From the NCBI RefSeq assembly GCF_900215535.1, contig NZ_OCND01000010.1:85069-149068 (forward strand): a stretch of 64,000 nt of DNA, written 5' to 3'. The first letter of the stretch is position 1; every line of letters starts with the position of its first letter. Both the position numbers and the translations under genes were made by a program. Source of the DNA: Pseudoxanthomonas wuyuanensis (GTDB lineage Bacteria > Pseudomonadota > Gammaproteobacteria > Xanthomonadales > Xanthomonadaceae). This document shows, one piece after another, positions 49,972 through 59,684 of this stretch. The notes below the pieces were generated by a model. It did no database searches, was not told where the DNA came from, and saw nothing but the letters and a program-made list of their open reading frames with translations.

Positions 49972-51320
49972 AGGCAGGCTCCGAGACCGCGCGCCAGCTG
50001 CGCCTGCTTTCCGATGCCCTGGACAGCGGCCGGCTGGGGCCTGTGCGCCGTCTGGTCAATACGCTGGCGCCGGCGGAAATCGGCAACCTGCTGGAATCGC
50101 TGCCGCCGGGCAAGCGCGAGGTGGTGTGGGGACTGGTCGATGCCGAGGACGACGGCGAAGTGCTGGTCCACGTCGGCGATGAGGTCCGCGAAAGCCTGCT
50201 GGCCGACATGGACCCGGACGAAATCATCGCCGCGGTCGAAGATCTGGACATCGACGATCTGGCCGACCTGGTCGAAGACCTGCCCGACACCGTCATCGAC
50301 GAAGTGCTCAAGTCGATGGACCGCGAGAACCGCGAGCGGCTGGAGCAGGTGCTGTCGTACCCGGAGGACAGCGCCGGCCGCCTGATGAACCCGGACGTGG
50401 TCACCGTGCGCGCCGACGTCAATGTCGACGTGGTGCTGCGCTACCTGCGCCTGCGCGGCGAACTGCCCGACCACACCGATCACCTGTTCGTGGTCAGCCG
50501 CCGCCACCAGTATCTGGGGCGGGTGTCGCTGGCCTCGCTGGTCACCCACGAGGACACCACGCCGATCAACCGGCTGATCGACGACGAACAGCCGGCCATC
50601 GATGTCGGCGACGGCGCGCAGGAAGTGGCGCGGCAGTTCACCGACCACGACTGGATTTCCGCGCCGGTGGTCGACGACAACAACATCCTGCTGGGCCGCA
50701 TCACCATCGATGACGTGGTCGACATCATCCGCGAGCAGGCCGAGCACCAGGCGCTGGGCGCCGCCGGCCTGGACGAGGACGAGGACATGTTCAGCCCGGT
50801 CTGGCGCGCCATGCGCCGGCGCCTGATCTGGCTGACCATCAACCTGGGCACGGCCTTCCTGGCCGCCAGCGTGGTCGGGCGTTTCGAGGACACCATCGAA
50901 AAGCTGGTGGCGCTGGCGGTGCTGATGCCCATCGTGGCCGGCATGGGCGGCAATGCCGGCACCCAGGTGCTGGCGTTGATGGTGCGCGGCCTGGCGCTGG
51001 GCCAGGTCGGCGCCTCCAATGCCCGGGTGCTGCTGTGGAAAGAGTTGCGCGTTGCCGGGCTGATCGGCATCACGTTGGGCGTAGTGCTGGGTTTGATTGT
51101 ATGGGCGTGGTTCGGCGATCCGCAGCTGTCGCTGGTCATCGCCACCGCGCTGACCATCAACCTGCTGTCGGCCGCCACCGCTGGCGTGCTGATTCCGCTG
51201 ACGCTGAAGCGGCTGGGTTTCGATCCGGCCCTGGCCAGCAGCATCTTCCTGACCACCGTGACCGATGTGATGGGGTTCTTCACCTTCCTGGGCCTGGCAA
51301 CGATATTCCTGCTGAGCTGA
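49959..51320 (+). CDS. mgtE: Magnesium transporter MgtE
   Basis: The protein has 453 residues from the ATG at 49959; ATG 49968 is an alternative start. The cytosolic N-domain (about 1-130) has the acidic helices LDIDDLADLVEDLPDTVIDE. Two CBS domains (about 137-260) include HLFVVSRRHQYLGRVSLAS and WISAPVVDDNNILLGRITID. Five membrane segments follow, with the pore motif MPIVAGMGGNAGTQVLALMV. It is a Mg2+ channel gated by intracellular Mg2+. Its leader has hairpins and a short overlapping frame. It follows the PTS genes. Confidence 0.95.
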   Translation: MPRMKAGSETARQLRLLSDALDSGRLGPVRRLVNTLAPAEIGNLLESLPPGKREVVWGLVDAEDDGEVLVHVGDEVRESLLADMDPDEIIAAVEDLDIDDLADLVEDLPDTVIDEVLKSMDRENRERLEQVLSYPEDSAGRLMNPDVVTVRADVNVDVVLRYLRLRGELPDHTDHLFVVSRRHQYLGRVSLASLVTHEDTTPINRLIDDEQPAIDVGDGAQEVARQFTDHDWISAPVVDDNNILLGRITIDDVVDIIREQAEHQALGAAGLDEDEDMFSPVWRAMRRRLIWLTINLGTAFLAASVVGRFEDTIEKLVALAVLMPIVAGMGGNAGTQVLALMVRGLALGQVGASNARVLLWKELRVAGLIGITLGVVLGLIVWAWFGDPQLSLVIATALTINLLSAATAGVLIPLTLKRLGFDPALASSIFLTTVTDVMGFFTFLGLATIFLLS

Positions 51321-51521
51321 TGCCGCCGACCGCCGGGCGAGATACCGCAGGGAAGGTTGCCTACCCTCGTCCAGAAGTTCGCCATCCTGATTCGCACGAA
51401 CTTTCAGTGGCTGATTTCCCTTCTCCCTTTGAGAGAACGGAGAGGAAAAGGGAACCGCGACTCGATGCCCATCAGGTGGCTGGTTTATGCTGTCGCCATC
51501 ATCGTCTCTCGCGCACCCGCC

Positions 51522-52331
51522 ATGCCTCCGCTTCGATCGCTGCTGACGTTGTCCGCCCTCTGCCTGCTGTCCCTCGCCCTGAGCGCCTGCCAGTCCATGC
51601 CTTCCGCTGCTACCGGCACATTCGTCAAGCGGGAACTGTCGCTCGATGGCGCAACCTATCGCTACCAGGTGTTCGTGCCGGCCAGCCGCTTCCGCAAGGA
51701 CAAGGCGCCGGTGGTGCTGTTCCTGCACGGTTCGGGCGAACGCGGCAGCGATGGCGAAAAGCAGACCCAGGCGGGACTGGGGCCGTACCTGCGCACGCAT
51801 GCGGATGATTTCCCGGCCATCGCGGTGTTTCCGCAGTCGCCGGATGGGCGCTCGTGGGACGGCGATGTTGCGCAGATGGCGCTGGCGGCGCTGGAAGCGG
51901 CCAGCACCGAATTCGGCGGCGACCCGCAGCGCACCTATGCGACCGGCTTGTCGCGCGGCGGCTACGGCACCTGGGAACTGGCGTTGCTGCAGCCGCAGCG
52001 CTTCGCTGCGCTGGTGCCGATCTGCGGCGGCATCACTCCTCCCGGCACACGGCCCGACCTGGATGACCTGGAAGTTGCCAGCGTCGTCTCCCACGACGAT
52101 CCTTTTGCCGATGCGGCCCGGCAGCTACGGCATATCCCCGCCTGGATCTTCCACGGCGGCAAGGACGACGTGGTGCCGCCGGCGCAGTCGCGGCGGATGT
52201 ACGCCGCGCTGAAAGCCGAAGGCGCCGACGTGCAGTACACCGAGTTCCCCGACGCCAGCCACAACGCATGGGATGCGACCTACCAGTCCGACGCGATGTG
52301 GCGCTGGCTGTTCGCGCAGCGCAAACCCTGA
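51522..52331 (+). CDS. Alpha/beta hydrolase lipoprotein (esterase/peptidase-like)
   Basis: The protein has 269 residues from the ATG at 51522, chosen because it starts a lipoprotein signal peptide ending LALSAC. The mature part is an alpha/beta hydrolase with an oxyanion segment LFLHGSGERGSDG, a nucleophile Ser in ATGLSRGGYGTWEL, an Asp near FHGGKDDVVPPAQS and the catalytic His in FPDASHNAWD. It resembles the predicted carboxylesterase/PHB depolymerase-like family. It is probably anchored in the outer or inner membrane facing the periplasm. The substrate is unknown. A small zinc-ribbon gene follows 10 bases after. Confidence 0.86.
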   Translation: MPPLRSLLTLSALCLLSLALSACQSMPSAATGTFVKRELSLDGATYRYQVFVPASRFRKDKAPVVLFLHGSGERGSDGEKQTQAGLGPYLRTHADDFPAIAVFPQSPDGRSWDGDVAQMALAALEAASTEFGGDPQRTYATGLSRGGYGTWELALLQPQRFAALVPICGGITPPGTRPDLDDLEVASVVSHDDPFADAARQLRHIPAWIFHGGKDDVVPPAQSRRMYAALKAEGADVQYTEFPDASHNAWDATYQSDAMWRWLFAQRKP

Positions 52332-52341
52332 AACACCGGCA

Positions 52342-52620
52342 ATGGCCGACATCATCCACGACTATTTCCAGCCTGGTTGGCGCACGCAGCAACTCGCTTG
52401 CGTCTGCGGCTGGCACGGCGCATCCGGCGACATGGCGATGGAGTTGCACGATGAAGTCACCGACTATGCTTGTCCGCGCTGCGAGAACCTGCTGCTGATC
52501 GTCTCCCATCCCAGCCTGGAGCAGGTCAGGCATGCCGCCGGCGCAGGCAACGAGGAAGCCCGCCAGCAACTGGCCATCGTCGAGGAAGCGCTGCGTCAGC
52601 ATCGCCCCCCGCAAGGCTGA
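52342..52620 (+). CDS. Small zinc-ribbon-like protein
   Basis: The protein has 92 residues from the ATG at 52342. Two Cys pairs, CVCG and CPRC, 29 residues apart, fit a zinc ribbon. The rest is helical (HPSLEQVRHAAGAGNEEARQ and LAIVEEALRQH). There is no signal peptide. It starts 10 bases after the esterase stop, so co-transcription is likely. I do not recognise a named family, and the role is unknown. Confidence 0.7.
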   Translation: MADIIHDYFQPGWRTQQLACVCGWHGASGDMAMELHDEVTDYACPRCENLLLIVSHPSLEQVRHAAGAGNEEARQQLAIVEEALRQHRPPQG

Positions 52621-52670
52621 TTGCCGGCCGGCGATAGCGCCCGGAATCCCCGCCGGATCTTTTCGAGCCT

Positions 52671-52728
52671 GTAGAGCCGGGCTTGCTCGGCCGCTTGCCC
52701 GAGAAGCAGCCGAGCAAGCTCGGCTCCG
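52671..52728. repeat. Inverted repeat with GAGCCGGGCTTGCTCGGC core
   Basis: GTAGAGCCGGGCTTGCTCGG (from 52671) pairs with CCGAGCAAGCTCGGCTC (52710-52727). A related shorter palindrome, GTAGAGCGGAGCTTGCTCCGC, lies at 54587-54609. Both are intergenic and flank the diguanylate cyclase gene. Confidence 0.7.
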
Positions 52729-52875
52729 CAAGACCAAGGCCGCCGCAGGCGGCGGGGAGGGACCCGGAGAGACTCAATTCCGCCCCGCCCCTGCCGATAA
52801 CCGGAGAAGCCCTCTGCCCCAGGCCTTTGGCCCTGGCGGATAGGGGCATCCTTGCAGGAAGAGGTCACGCTACCG

Positions 52876-54465
52876 ATGGCGGAACAACCCGACGAGCCTC
52901 GCGCAGGCAGCGGCCTGCGCCGACTGTGGCCCCGCGCCCGCGCGGTTGCGGCCAAACCTCTGACCGAAGCGCGCCCGGCGTTCGCGGCGGCAAGCGTCCC
53001 GACCGTGCCGCCAACGCAGGCGATTACCGCAAGCGCGCTGGTCGCACTGTTCGCCCAGGCGCACGAGCCGCGCGCATTGCTGACCGCGTTCGCCGACGGC
53101 ATGGCCGGGCTGCACGGCGAACTGGCCGGCATGGGTCGGCGCCTGCAGTCGGCCTGCGACAGCGAGGACTGGACCGGATACGGGCGCGCGATGCGCCAGC
53201 TGATCGACAAGTACATCCGCACCATCGACGACGACCCGCCCGCGGTCGAAACCGGTCCCGGCGAAGCCGAGCGGCTGCGCGATCTGCTGCGCCACACCCT
53301 GGCGATGGCGCTGGAATCCCTGCTGCGCAAGACGCCGCAGCTGGCCGAAGAATCGCAGGCGCTGGGCGAACAGCTCAGGCGCTGGAATCCCGGCGACGAC
53401 CTGGCACCGGTGACGCAGGAGGTGAAGGACCTGTGCCATCGCGTCGGCCTGCGCGCCCAGGACGCCGAGGAAGAACAGGCGATGCTGCTGGGGCTGTTCG
53501 ATCTGCTGCTCTACAACGTCGCCGAACTGCTCGATGACGGCAGCTGGCTGCAGGGCCAGATTGCCGCCATCCGCGAACTGCTGACCGGCCCGCTGGATCG
53601 CGGCGGCCTGGAGCGCGCGCGTGCGGATCTGCGCAAGGTCATCTACAAGCAGGGCCTGCTCAAGCAGGGCATCGCCGAATCCAAGGAAGCGATGAAGGCG
53701 ATGATGGTCACCTTCGTCGAGCGCATGGATGGCATGGCCGCCAGCACCGGCGAATTCCACGACCGCATCAGCTACCACTCGCACGCGATCCGCAACGCCC
53801 GCAGCATCGCCGGGCTGGGCAGGATGATGGACGAACTGCTCAAGGACACCGCGCAGGTGCAGGAGCAGGCGCTCAGCGCGCGCAACAATCTGCTTGCCGC
53901 GCGCCAGCAGGTCGATGCGGCCGAACAGCGCATCCAGCAGCTGGAACAGGAACTGCGCGACATCACCAGCCTGGTACGGGTGGATCAGCTGACCGGGGCG
54001 CTCAACCGGCGCGGTTTCGACGAACTGTTCGAACGCGAGTCCACCCGCGCCGAACGCAGCGGCCAGCCGCTGTGCGTGGCGATGCTGGATCTGGACGATT
54101 TCCGCCAGCTCAACGCCAACCACGGCCATCCCGGCGGCGATATCGCGTTGTGCCATGTGGTCGATGTAATCCGGCGCACGTTGCGCAGCAGCGACGCGGT
54201 CGCGCGTTTCGGCGGCGAGGAATTCGTGCTGCTGTTGCCGGACGTTTCGCTGGGCCAGAGCCAGGCGACCCTGCAACGGATCCAGCAGCGGCTGGCGCAA
54301 CGGCCGTTCCTGCACCAGGACCAGCGGGTATTCGTGACCTTCAGCGCCGGCGTGGCCCGCTGGCGCCACCCGGAAACCCAGGACGATGTGATCCGGCGCG
54401 CCGACCGCGCCATGTACCAGGCCAAGACCGCGGGCAAGAACTGCGTGCTGGTGGCCGACGATTGA
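52876..54465 (+). CDS. Diguanylate cyclase with C-terminal GGDEF domain
   Basis: The protein has 529 residues from the ATG at 52876; a TTG at 52852 without a clear ribosome-binding site was not preferred. The N-terminal 350 residues are helical with no recognised sensor domain. A coiled coil lies about 335-375 (LLAARQQVDAAEQRIQQLEQ). The GGDEF domain (about 380-529) has DLDDFRQLNANHGHPGGD, the active-site GGEEF at 446-450 and an upstream RSSD that fits the RxxD inhibitory site. Both sites are intact, so it probably makes cyclic di-GMP with product inhibition. There is no membrane segment, so it is likely cytoplasmic. Confidence 0.9.
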   Translation: MAEQPDEPRAGSGLRRLWPRARAVAAKPLTEARPAFAAASVPTVPPTQAITASALVALFAQAHEPRALLTAFADGMAGLHGELAGMGRRLQSACDSEDWTGYGRAMRQLIDKYIRTIDDDPPAVETGPGEAERLRDLLRHTLAMALESLLRKTPQLAEESQALGEQLRRWNPGDDLAPVTQEVKDLCHRVGLRAQDAEEEQAMLLGLFDLLLYNVAELLDDGSWLQGQIAAIRELLTGPLDRGGLERARADLRKVIYKQGLLKQGIAESKEAMKAMMVTFVERMDGMAASTGEFHDRISYHSHAIRNARSIAGLGRMMDELLKDTAQVQEQALSARNNLLAARQQVDAAEQRIQQLEQELRDITSLVRVDQLTGALNRRGFDELFERESTRAERSGQPLCVAMLDLDDFRQLNANHGHPGGDIALCHVVDVIRRTLRSSDAVARFGGEEFVLLLPDVSLGQSQATLQRIQQRLAQRPFLHQDQRVFVTFSAGVARWRHPETQDDVIRRADRAMYQAKTAGKNCVLVADD

Positions 54466-54483
54466 GATGCACGCCTCCATCCC

Positions 54484-54570
54484 TGTAGGAGTGGCGCCGG
54501 CATGCCGGCGCCGGTAAGTCGCGATGAGGCTTTACCGGTAACCTATCGCGACTCACGTCGCTCCCACAGG
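54484..54570. repeat. REP-like palindromic repeat, copy 5
   Basis: TGTAGGAGTGGCGCCGGCAT (from 54484) and ATCGCGACTCACGTCGCTCC (ending near 54564) flank a GCCGGCGCCGGTAAGTCGCG core. It is the same family as the copies at 10.9, 22.5, 36.9 and 49.6 kb. A short palindrome GAGCGGAGCTTGCTCCGCT follows at 54590. Confidence 0.85.
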
Positions 54571-54657
54571 GACAGAAGTTCGAGGGTGTAGAGCGGAGCT
54601 TGCTCCGCTGCTTTCGCTTTCTTGCCGGAACGCAACAAAGCCATCAAACACAGACCA

Positions 54658-55602
<945 letters not shown>

Positions 55603-55733
55603 GCACAGGTTCCAGGTTGTCGAAGTTTCCCTTCTCCCGCCGGGAGAAGAGCCTGCCCCGTACTTGATACGGGGTGGCGCGCAGCGCCGGATGAGGGAAC
55701 GGAAACGGCTTGCCGGCGGCTATTGCGCAAGAC

Positions 55734-56183
55734 TCACTCCACCCGCGTGGCGTCGCATGGCGCCGCCAGCCAGCGTTCGATGATGACCGCCGCCGCCACC
55801 GCATCCAGCGCCGCGGCATCGCGCTTGCGCTTGCGGCCCTGCGCCCGGTCCAGCGCAAAGCGTTGCGCCGCCTCGATCGAACTGGCGCGCTCGTCCACCA
55901 GCACCACCGGCAGCTTGTAGCGCAGGCGCAGCTCGCGCGCGAAGGCGTGGGCGCGCTTGCGGATAGGCTGGTCGCCGCCGTCCAGCGTCATCGGATCGCC
56001 AACCACCAACCCATCCGGCCGCCATTCGGCATGCAGCTTGTCGATGGCCGGCCAGTCCGGGCCGTGCCCATGCACATCGATCACCGCCAGCGCGCGGGCG
56101 CCCACGCCAAACGCACTGCCCACCGCCACGCCAATGCGGCGCGCGCCCACATCGAATCCCAGTACGGTGCCATCCAGCTTCAT
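55734..56183 (-). CDS. ruvX: Holliday junction resolvase-like RuvX (YqgF)
   Basis: The protein has 149 residues from the ATG at 56183 (MKLDGTVLGFDVGARRIGVA). It is an RNase H-like fold with the first catalytic Asp in GFDVGARRIGVA, VVGDPMTLDGG in the middle, the LVDERASSIEAA segment and a late Asp in DAAALDAVAAAVIIE. YqgF/RuvX matures the 16S rRNA 5' end in E. coli and was also proposed as a junction resolvase. It follows yqgE after 85 bases. Confidence 0.93.
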   Translation of the reverse strand: MKLDGTVLGFDVGARRIGVAVGSAFGVGARALAVIDVHGHGPDWPAIDKLHAEWRPDGLVVGDPMTLDGGDQPIRKRAHAFARELRLRYKLPVVLVDERASSIEAAQRFALDRAQGRKRKRDAAALDAVAAAVIIERWLAAPCDATRVE

Positions 56184-56268
56184 GTCCGTCTCCTGCCCTG
56201 CCGGCGACGCTGCTGTCGCGCCAACGCGCGCCGGCGGCGACCGCACCCCGGATCCGGCAGACAGGGTT

Positions 56269-56835
56269 TCATGCGTGTCCGCTGTAATCCGTCAGCCGGG
56301 TCATGTCCACGCCGATACGGCTGCCGGCGGCCTGCCAACGCTGCTCCAATGGCAACGAGAAAACCAGTTCGGCATCGGCCGGCGCGGTCAGCCAGCTGTT
56401 CTCGCCCAGCTCGAATTCCAGTTGCCCGGCGCCCCAGCCCGCGCAGCCCAGCGCAACCACCGCGTGCGCCGGGCCATCGCCGCGCGCCATCGCCTCAAGG
56501 ATGTCGCGCGAGGTCGTCAGGTACAGGCCATCGGCCACTTCCAACTGCGAGTCCCAGCCGCGCGCATCGTCGTGCAGCACAAAGCCACGCTCGGGATGTA
56601 CCGGCCCGCCGCTCAACACCACCTGCTGGCGCAACGCCTCGTCCTGGGTGTCCAGGTTCATCTGCGACAGCACGTCGCCCAGCGTGTACTCCGAGGCGCG
56701 ATTGATGATGACCCCCATTGCGCCCTCATCGTCGTGCTGGCAGATCAGCGCCACGCCGCGGGCGAAGTTGGGGTCGTCCAGCGCCGGCAACGCGATCAGC
56801 AACTGACTGGCAAGCGGGGTGGATTCTGCGGACAT
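56269..56835 (-). CDS. YqgE/AlgH family protein
   Basis: This 188-residue protein matches the UPF0301/YqgE (AlgH) family: [20 protein letters not shown], then [38 protein letters not shown] and [20 protein letters not shown]. The fold is known but the biochemical role is not settled; in Pseudomonas AlgH was linked to alginate regulation. It is first in the yqgE-ruvX-pyrB group, a widespread linkage. Confidence 0.92.
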   Translation of the reverse strand: MSAESTPLASQLLIALPALDDPNFARGVALICQHDDEGAMGVIINRASEYTLGDVLSQMNLDTQDEALRQQVVLSGGPVHPERGFVLHDDARGWDSQLEVADGLYLTTSRDILEAMARGDGPAHAVVALGCAGWGAGQLEFELGENSWLTAPADAELVFSLPLEQRWQAAGSRIGVDMTRLTDYSGHA

Positions 56836-57023
56836 GCGCGCATTCTATCGCTTACGCGCCTGGGTCTGTTGACGTTTCCGGCGCGGGCAATGCGCAAGGT
56901 CCGTCCTGCACCCACCTCACTGGTCCAACGTGACGGGTTTGTGAGCGCGCAACCGCGATGGGTAGTCAAGCGCTTCGAAGATAGCCCGCTGCGGGCGCCG
57001 TCCCGCTTTCACATCGCGCGGTA

Positions 57024-57175
57024 GACAGCATCCGCATGCTGCTTTCAGCCCCCTCTTCCGCGAGCGGGGACAGGAGAAAAGCGCATATGCACGGTCGACA
57101 GCACCCGGATGCTGCTTTTAGCCCCCTCTCCCCCGCTCGCGGGGGAGAGGGTTGGGGTGAGGAGGGCAGCATCCG
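57024..57175. repeat. Tandem partial repeats and hairpin upstream of tag
   Basis: Two 34-base units (57024-57057 and 57097-57130) share GACAGCAYCCGSATGCTGCT followed by TTYAGCCCCCTCT. A perfect hairpin CCCTCTCCCCC / GGGGGAGAGGG (57124-57151) overlaps the second. The wider 366-base gap 56836-57201 between yqgE and tag holds nothing else clear besides possible promoters for the two divergent genes. Confidence 0.75.
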
Positions 57176-57201
57176 GCCGCAGCACGCTCTATGCTATCGG
57201 C

Positions 57202-57738
57202 ATGTCCGGATACTGCGATTTCGCCCCCCACCACCCCGTCCACGCCTCCTACCACGCGCAGGAGTACGGCTTCCCGCAGCGCGACGAGGCAGTCCTGTTC
57301 GAGCGCCTGCTGCTGGAAATCAACCAGGCCGGGCTGAGCTGGGAAACCGTCCTGAAGAAGCGCGAAGGCTTCCGCCAGGCCTACGGCGGCTTCGATGTCG
57401 ACTCCGTGGCCGCCTACGGTGAACCGGACCGCCAGCGCCTGCTGGCCGACCCCGGCATCATCCGCAACCGGCTCAAGGTGGACGCCGCCATCCACAACGC
57501 CCAGGTCATCCAGCGGTTGCGCGACTCGCACGGCGGATTCGCGGCCTGGCTGGACGCCCACCACCCGCGTGACAAAGCTGAATGGGTCAAGCTGTTCAAG
57601 AAGACCTTCCGCTTCACCGGCGGCGAAATCACCGGCGAATTCCTGATGAGCCTGGGCTACCTGCCCGGCGCACACCGCCAGGACTGCCCGGTCCACCTGC
57701 ACCTGACCCGCAAAGGCACGCCTTGGCAATCGGTCTGA
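57202..57738 (+). CDS. tag: DNA-3-methyladenine glycosylase I
   Basis: The protein has 178 residues from the ATG at 57202, chosen because the upstream frame runs through a repeat. It has an early Cys (MSGYC), a His and acidic pair in ASYHAQEYGFPQRDEAVLFE, the LLEINQAGLSWETVLKKREG core and a C-terminal QDCPVHLHL that can complete the zinc site found in the E. coli enzyme. It removes 3-methyladenine from alkylated DNA. The next gene overlaps its end by 16 bases. Confidence 0.92.
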   Translation: MSGYCDFAPHHPVHASYHAQEYGFPQRDEAVLFERLLLEINQAGLSWETVLKKREGFRQAYGGFDVDSVAAYGEPDRQRLLADPGIIRNRLKVDAAIHNAQVIQRLRDSHGGFAAWLDAHHPRDKAEWVKLFKKTFRFTGGEITGEFLMSLGYLPGAHRQDCPVHLHLTRKGTPWQSV

Positions 57739-58874
57739 TCGCCTCCGGATTCCGGGTTCTTCTTGGCTTTGCCCTGCTGGTCCTCGCCCTATTGACCCTC
57801 GCCCCGCTGGCCAACGCCCGCCCTGCCTCTACCGCGGCGGACCCGCAGCTGCGCGCCCTGCAGCAGTTGCAGCGCGAGCTATCCGAGGCCATGCAGCAGC
57901 AAGCCGATCCATTGCAGGAGGTGCTGCAGCGCCACGCCACCCGCGGCAGCATCGACTTTGTCCTGGAGCTTTATGACGCCAGCGGCAATCCCCTGCCGAT
58001 TGGCCCACGTCCACCGCAGGTACCGCAGGAGGACTGGGAACACCTGCTGAAGTTCCTGCAGCCGCAACCGGCCGATCTGTTCTTTTCGGAGAACGGCCAT
58101 ATCGGCTTCATCCTGATCGACCTGGACGAGGACGGCCAGCGCGATTTGCTGGTGACGGTCTATGTCGGCGGCACCGGCCTGTTTTCGCAAGTGCTGGCTT
58201 ACCGGCGCGACCCCGACCACGGCTTCGTCGCTGCCGTCCACAGCGAATACCCGGAAGACGCCGGCTACAGCATCAACGGCCGCGGCGGCGACCAGCAGAT
58301 TGCCCTGGTGCGGCTGGACGGACGCACCTACCTGGCCTATCGCGACAGCCACTATGGCCAGGACCTGCTGACCCTGCACCGCCCGCTGGAACACGACGCC
58401 GCCACCGGCTTCGCGGCACCGGCCCTGCAATTGAAATACCGCCATACCCACACGCTGGCGCCCGAGCATGCGGATGGCGACAACGACACGACACCTCGCG
58501 ATACCAAGCTGGATGCCGCCATCGCCCGGCAGTTGCAGCGCCTGGCGCAGGCCCGGCGCAACGGCAAGGAACTATCCGACGCAGCCTGCCCATCACCGGC
58601 CGATGCCAATCCCGAAGATGGCAACGCCTGGCCCTGGCGCGACGCCGGCCACTACACCTTCGAGTTCGTCGAGGAATTCCCGGTCCGCGTCGATGACCGC
58701 TGCTACAGCGCAAGCATCGTGCATTTCCTCAGCAGTTACCGCATGTCCTACGAAAGCTGCTGCAGCCTGTGGCTGTATTCGGCCCCCGGCGAACAAATCG
58801 CCGAGCTCCCGCTCAGCAGCCAACGCCAGCTGTTCGCGATCGATATCGTTTCGCAGTCCGCGACTGCGGACTGA
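57723..58874 (+). CDS. Uncharacterised secreted protein
   Basis: This frame has no ATG in a useful place. The TTG at 57723, overlapping the tag 3' end by 16 bases, gives 383 residues with a signal peptide (LAIGLIASGFRVLLGFALLV core, cleaved after LANA). The mature part has a helical QLQRELSEAMQQQ segment, an FG-GAP-like FILIDLDEDGQRDLLVTVYV stretch that could bind calcium, and YSINGRGGDQQIALVRLDGR. Late cysteines (DRCYSA, ESCCSLW) may form disulfides. I do not recognise a family. The start codon is uncertain, since no strong ribosome-binding site is seen. Confidence 0.65.
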   Translation: MAIGLIASGFRVLLGFALLVLALLTLAPLANARPASTAADPQLRALQQLQRELSEAMQQQADPLQEVLQRHATRGSIDFVLELYDASGNPLPIGPRPPQVPQEDWEHLLKFLQPQPADLFFSENGHIGFILIDLDEDGQRDLLVTVYVGGTGLFSQVLAYRRDPDHGFVAAVHSEYPEDAGYSINGRGGDQQIALVRLDGRTYLAYRDSHYGQDLLTLHRPLEHDAATGFAAPALQLKYRHTHTLAPEHADGDNDTTPRDTKLDAAIARQLQRLAQARRNGKELSDAACPSPADANPEDGNAWPWRDAGHYTFEFVEEFPVRVDDRCYSASIVHFLSSYRMSYESCCSLWLYSAPGEQIAELPLSSQRQLFAIDIVSQSATAD

Positions 58875-59049
58875 TCCCGGGCTGACAAAGCCGCCTGAGC
58901 CCCTCTCCCTCTGCTTGGGTCGGATCGCGACGACGGTCGGCGCAGCGAAGCGGCTTCGGCTTGAACGGCGCAGCCGTTAAGCCGGGCCCCTGGGATGTGT
59001 CCGTCGCGATGACGTTTCGCGACCGGCTGCAGCGCAGCGCAACCGCCAG

Positions 59050-59346
59050 CTACAGGTCCGTCAGGCGCCGCGGCAGCACGCGCCGGCTGTCGCGCACCGT
59101 CACGATGTCGATCCGCTCAGGCAAGATCAGGTAGATGATCCGGTACGGCGCCTCGGTCAGCTCGCGCAACTCGTCGCGTTGGTACTTCTCGACCATGCGA
59201 CCGGAACGCGGGTGCTCGATCAGTTGCACTACACGTTGTGTCAGCCGATCAACCACGCGATCGGCATTCAACGGCTGGTCTTGGGCGATGTAGGTGTGAA
59301 TCTGGTGCAGGCGTGCTTTGGCGCGGTCGGTCCAGACGATCCTCAT
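59050..59346 (-). CDS. ParE/RelE family toxin
   Basis: This 98-residue protein has the ParE/RelE fold signature: MRIVWTDRAKARLHQIHTYI, an LIEHPRSGRMVEKYQRDELR segment, APYRIIYLILPERIDIVTV and a final DSRRVLPRRL. The ELRELTEAPYRIIY arrangement is closer to ParE, whose members poison gyrase, than to mRNA-cutting RelE. It overlaps the antitoxin gene by four bases, the usual order (antitoxin first). Confidence 0.88.
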   Translation of the reverse strand: MRIVWTDRAKARLHQIHTYIAQDQPLNADRVVDRLTQRVVQLIEHPRSGRMVEKYQRDELRELTEAPYRIIYLILPERIDIVTVRDSRRVLPRRLTDL

Positions 59347-59525
59347 CGCAGCCCGAACTCGCGGCGCACCTGGGCGTTGTCGGTCACCCGGCCGGCAGCG
59401 CTATCGGCCAGTCCGGCCTCGATGTCCAAGATCGTCTCGACCTGCTCGGCCAACTCTTCCCAGCCCGCCGTTTCCGGCAGGGCATCGATCAGCTTGTGCG
59501 CTTCCTGTTTGAACACCGCGGCCAT
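59343..59525 (-). CDS. Antitoxin of ParE/RelE-type pair
   Basis: The protein has 60 residues from the ATG at 59525, supported by GGGAG just upstream; an ATG at 59555 would add ten residues. It is acidic and helical (QEAHKLIDALPETAGWEELA then EQVETILDIEAGLADS). It ends NAQVRREFGLR, like other small antitoxins paired with ParE toxins. It has no clear N-terminal DNA-binding domain, so it may lack autorepression. It overlaps the toxin start. Confidence 0.82.
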   Translation of the reverse strand: MAAVFKQEAHKLIDALPETAGWEELAEQVETILDIEAGLADSAAGRVTDNAQVRREFGLR

Positions 59526-59635
59526 GACCAGGCTCCCGTGCGTGATTGCGGCCATTCTACCCTTCCTCCGCATCTGTTTCCCGCCGCTGTCGCGGCGGGG
59601 CCGCACCCGGGGAACGGAAGTGTTACCTGCATAGC

Positions 59636-59684
59636 GCCCCGGGGGCGGCCGTTGGCCTTACCCAGACTACGCTGGCTACCCACC
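59636..59684. repeat. Dispersed GCGGCCGTTGGCCTTACCCAG repeat, copy 1
   Basis: The stretch GGGGGCGGCCGTTGGCCTTA followed by CCCAGACTACGCTGGCTACC recurs, with one base changed, at 62087-62120. It lies between the antitoxin and the sirtuin gene, overlapping the sirtuin 3' end slightly. Confidence 0.8.
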
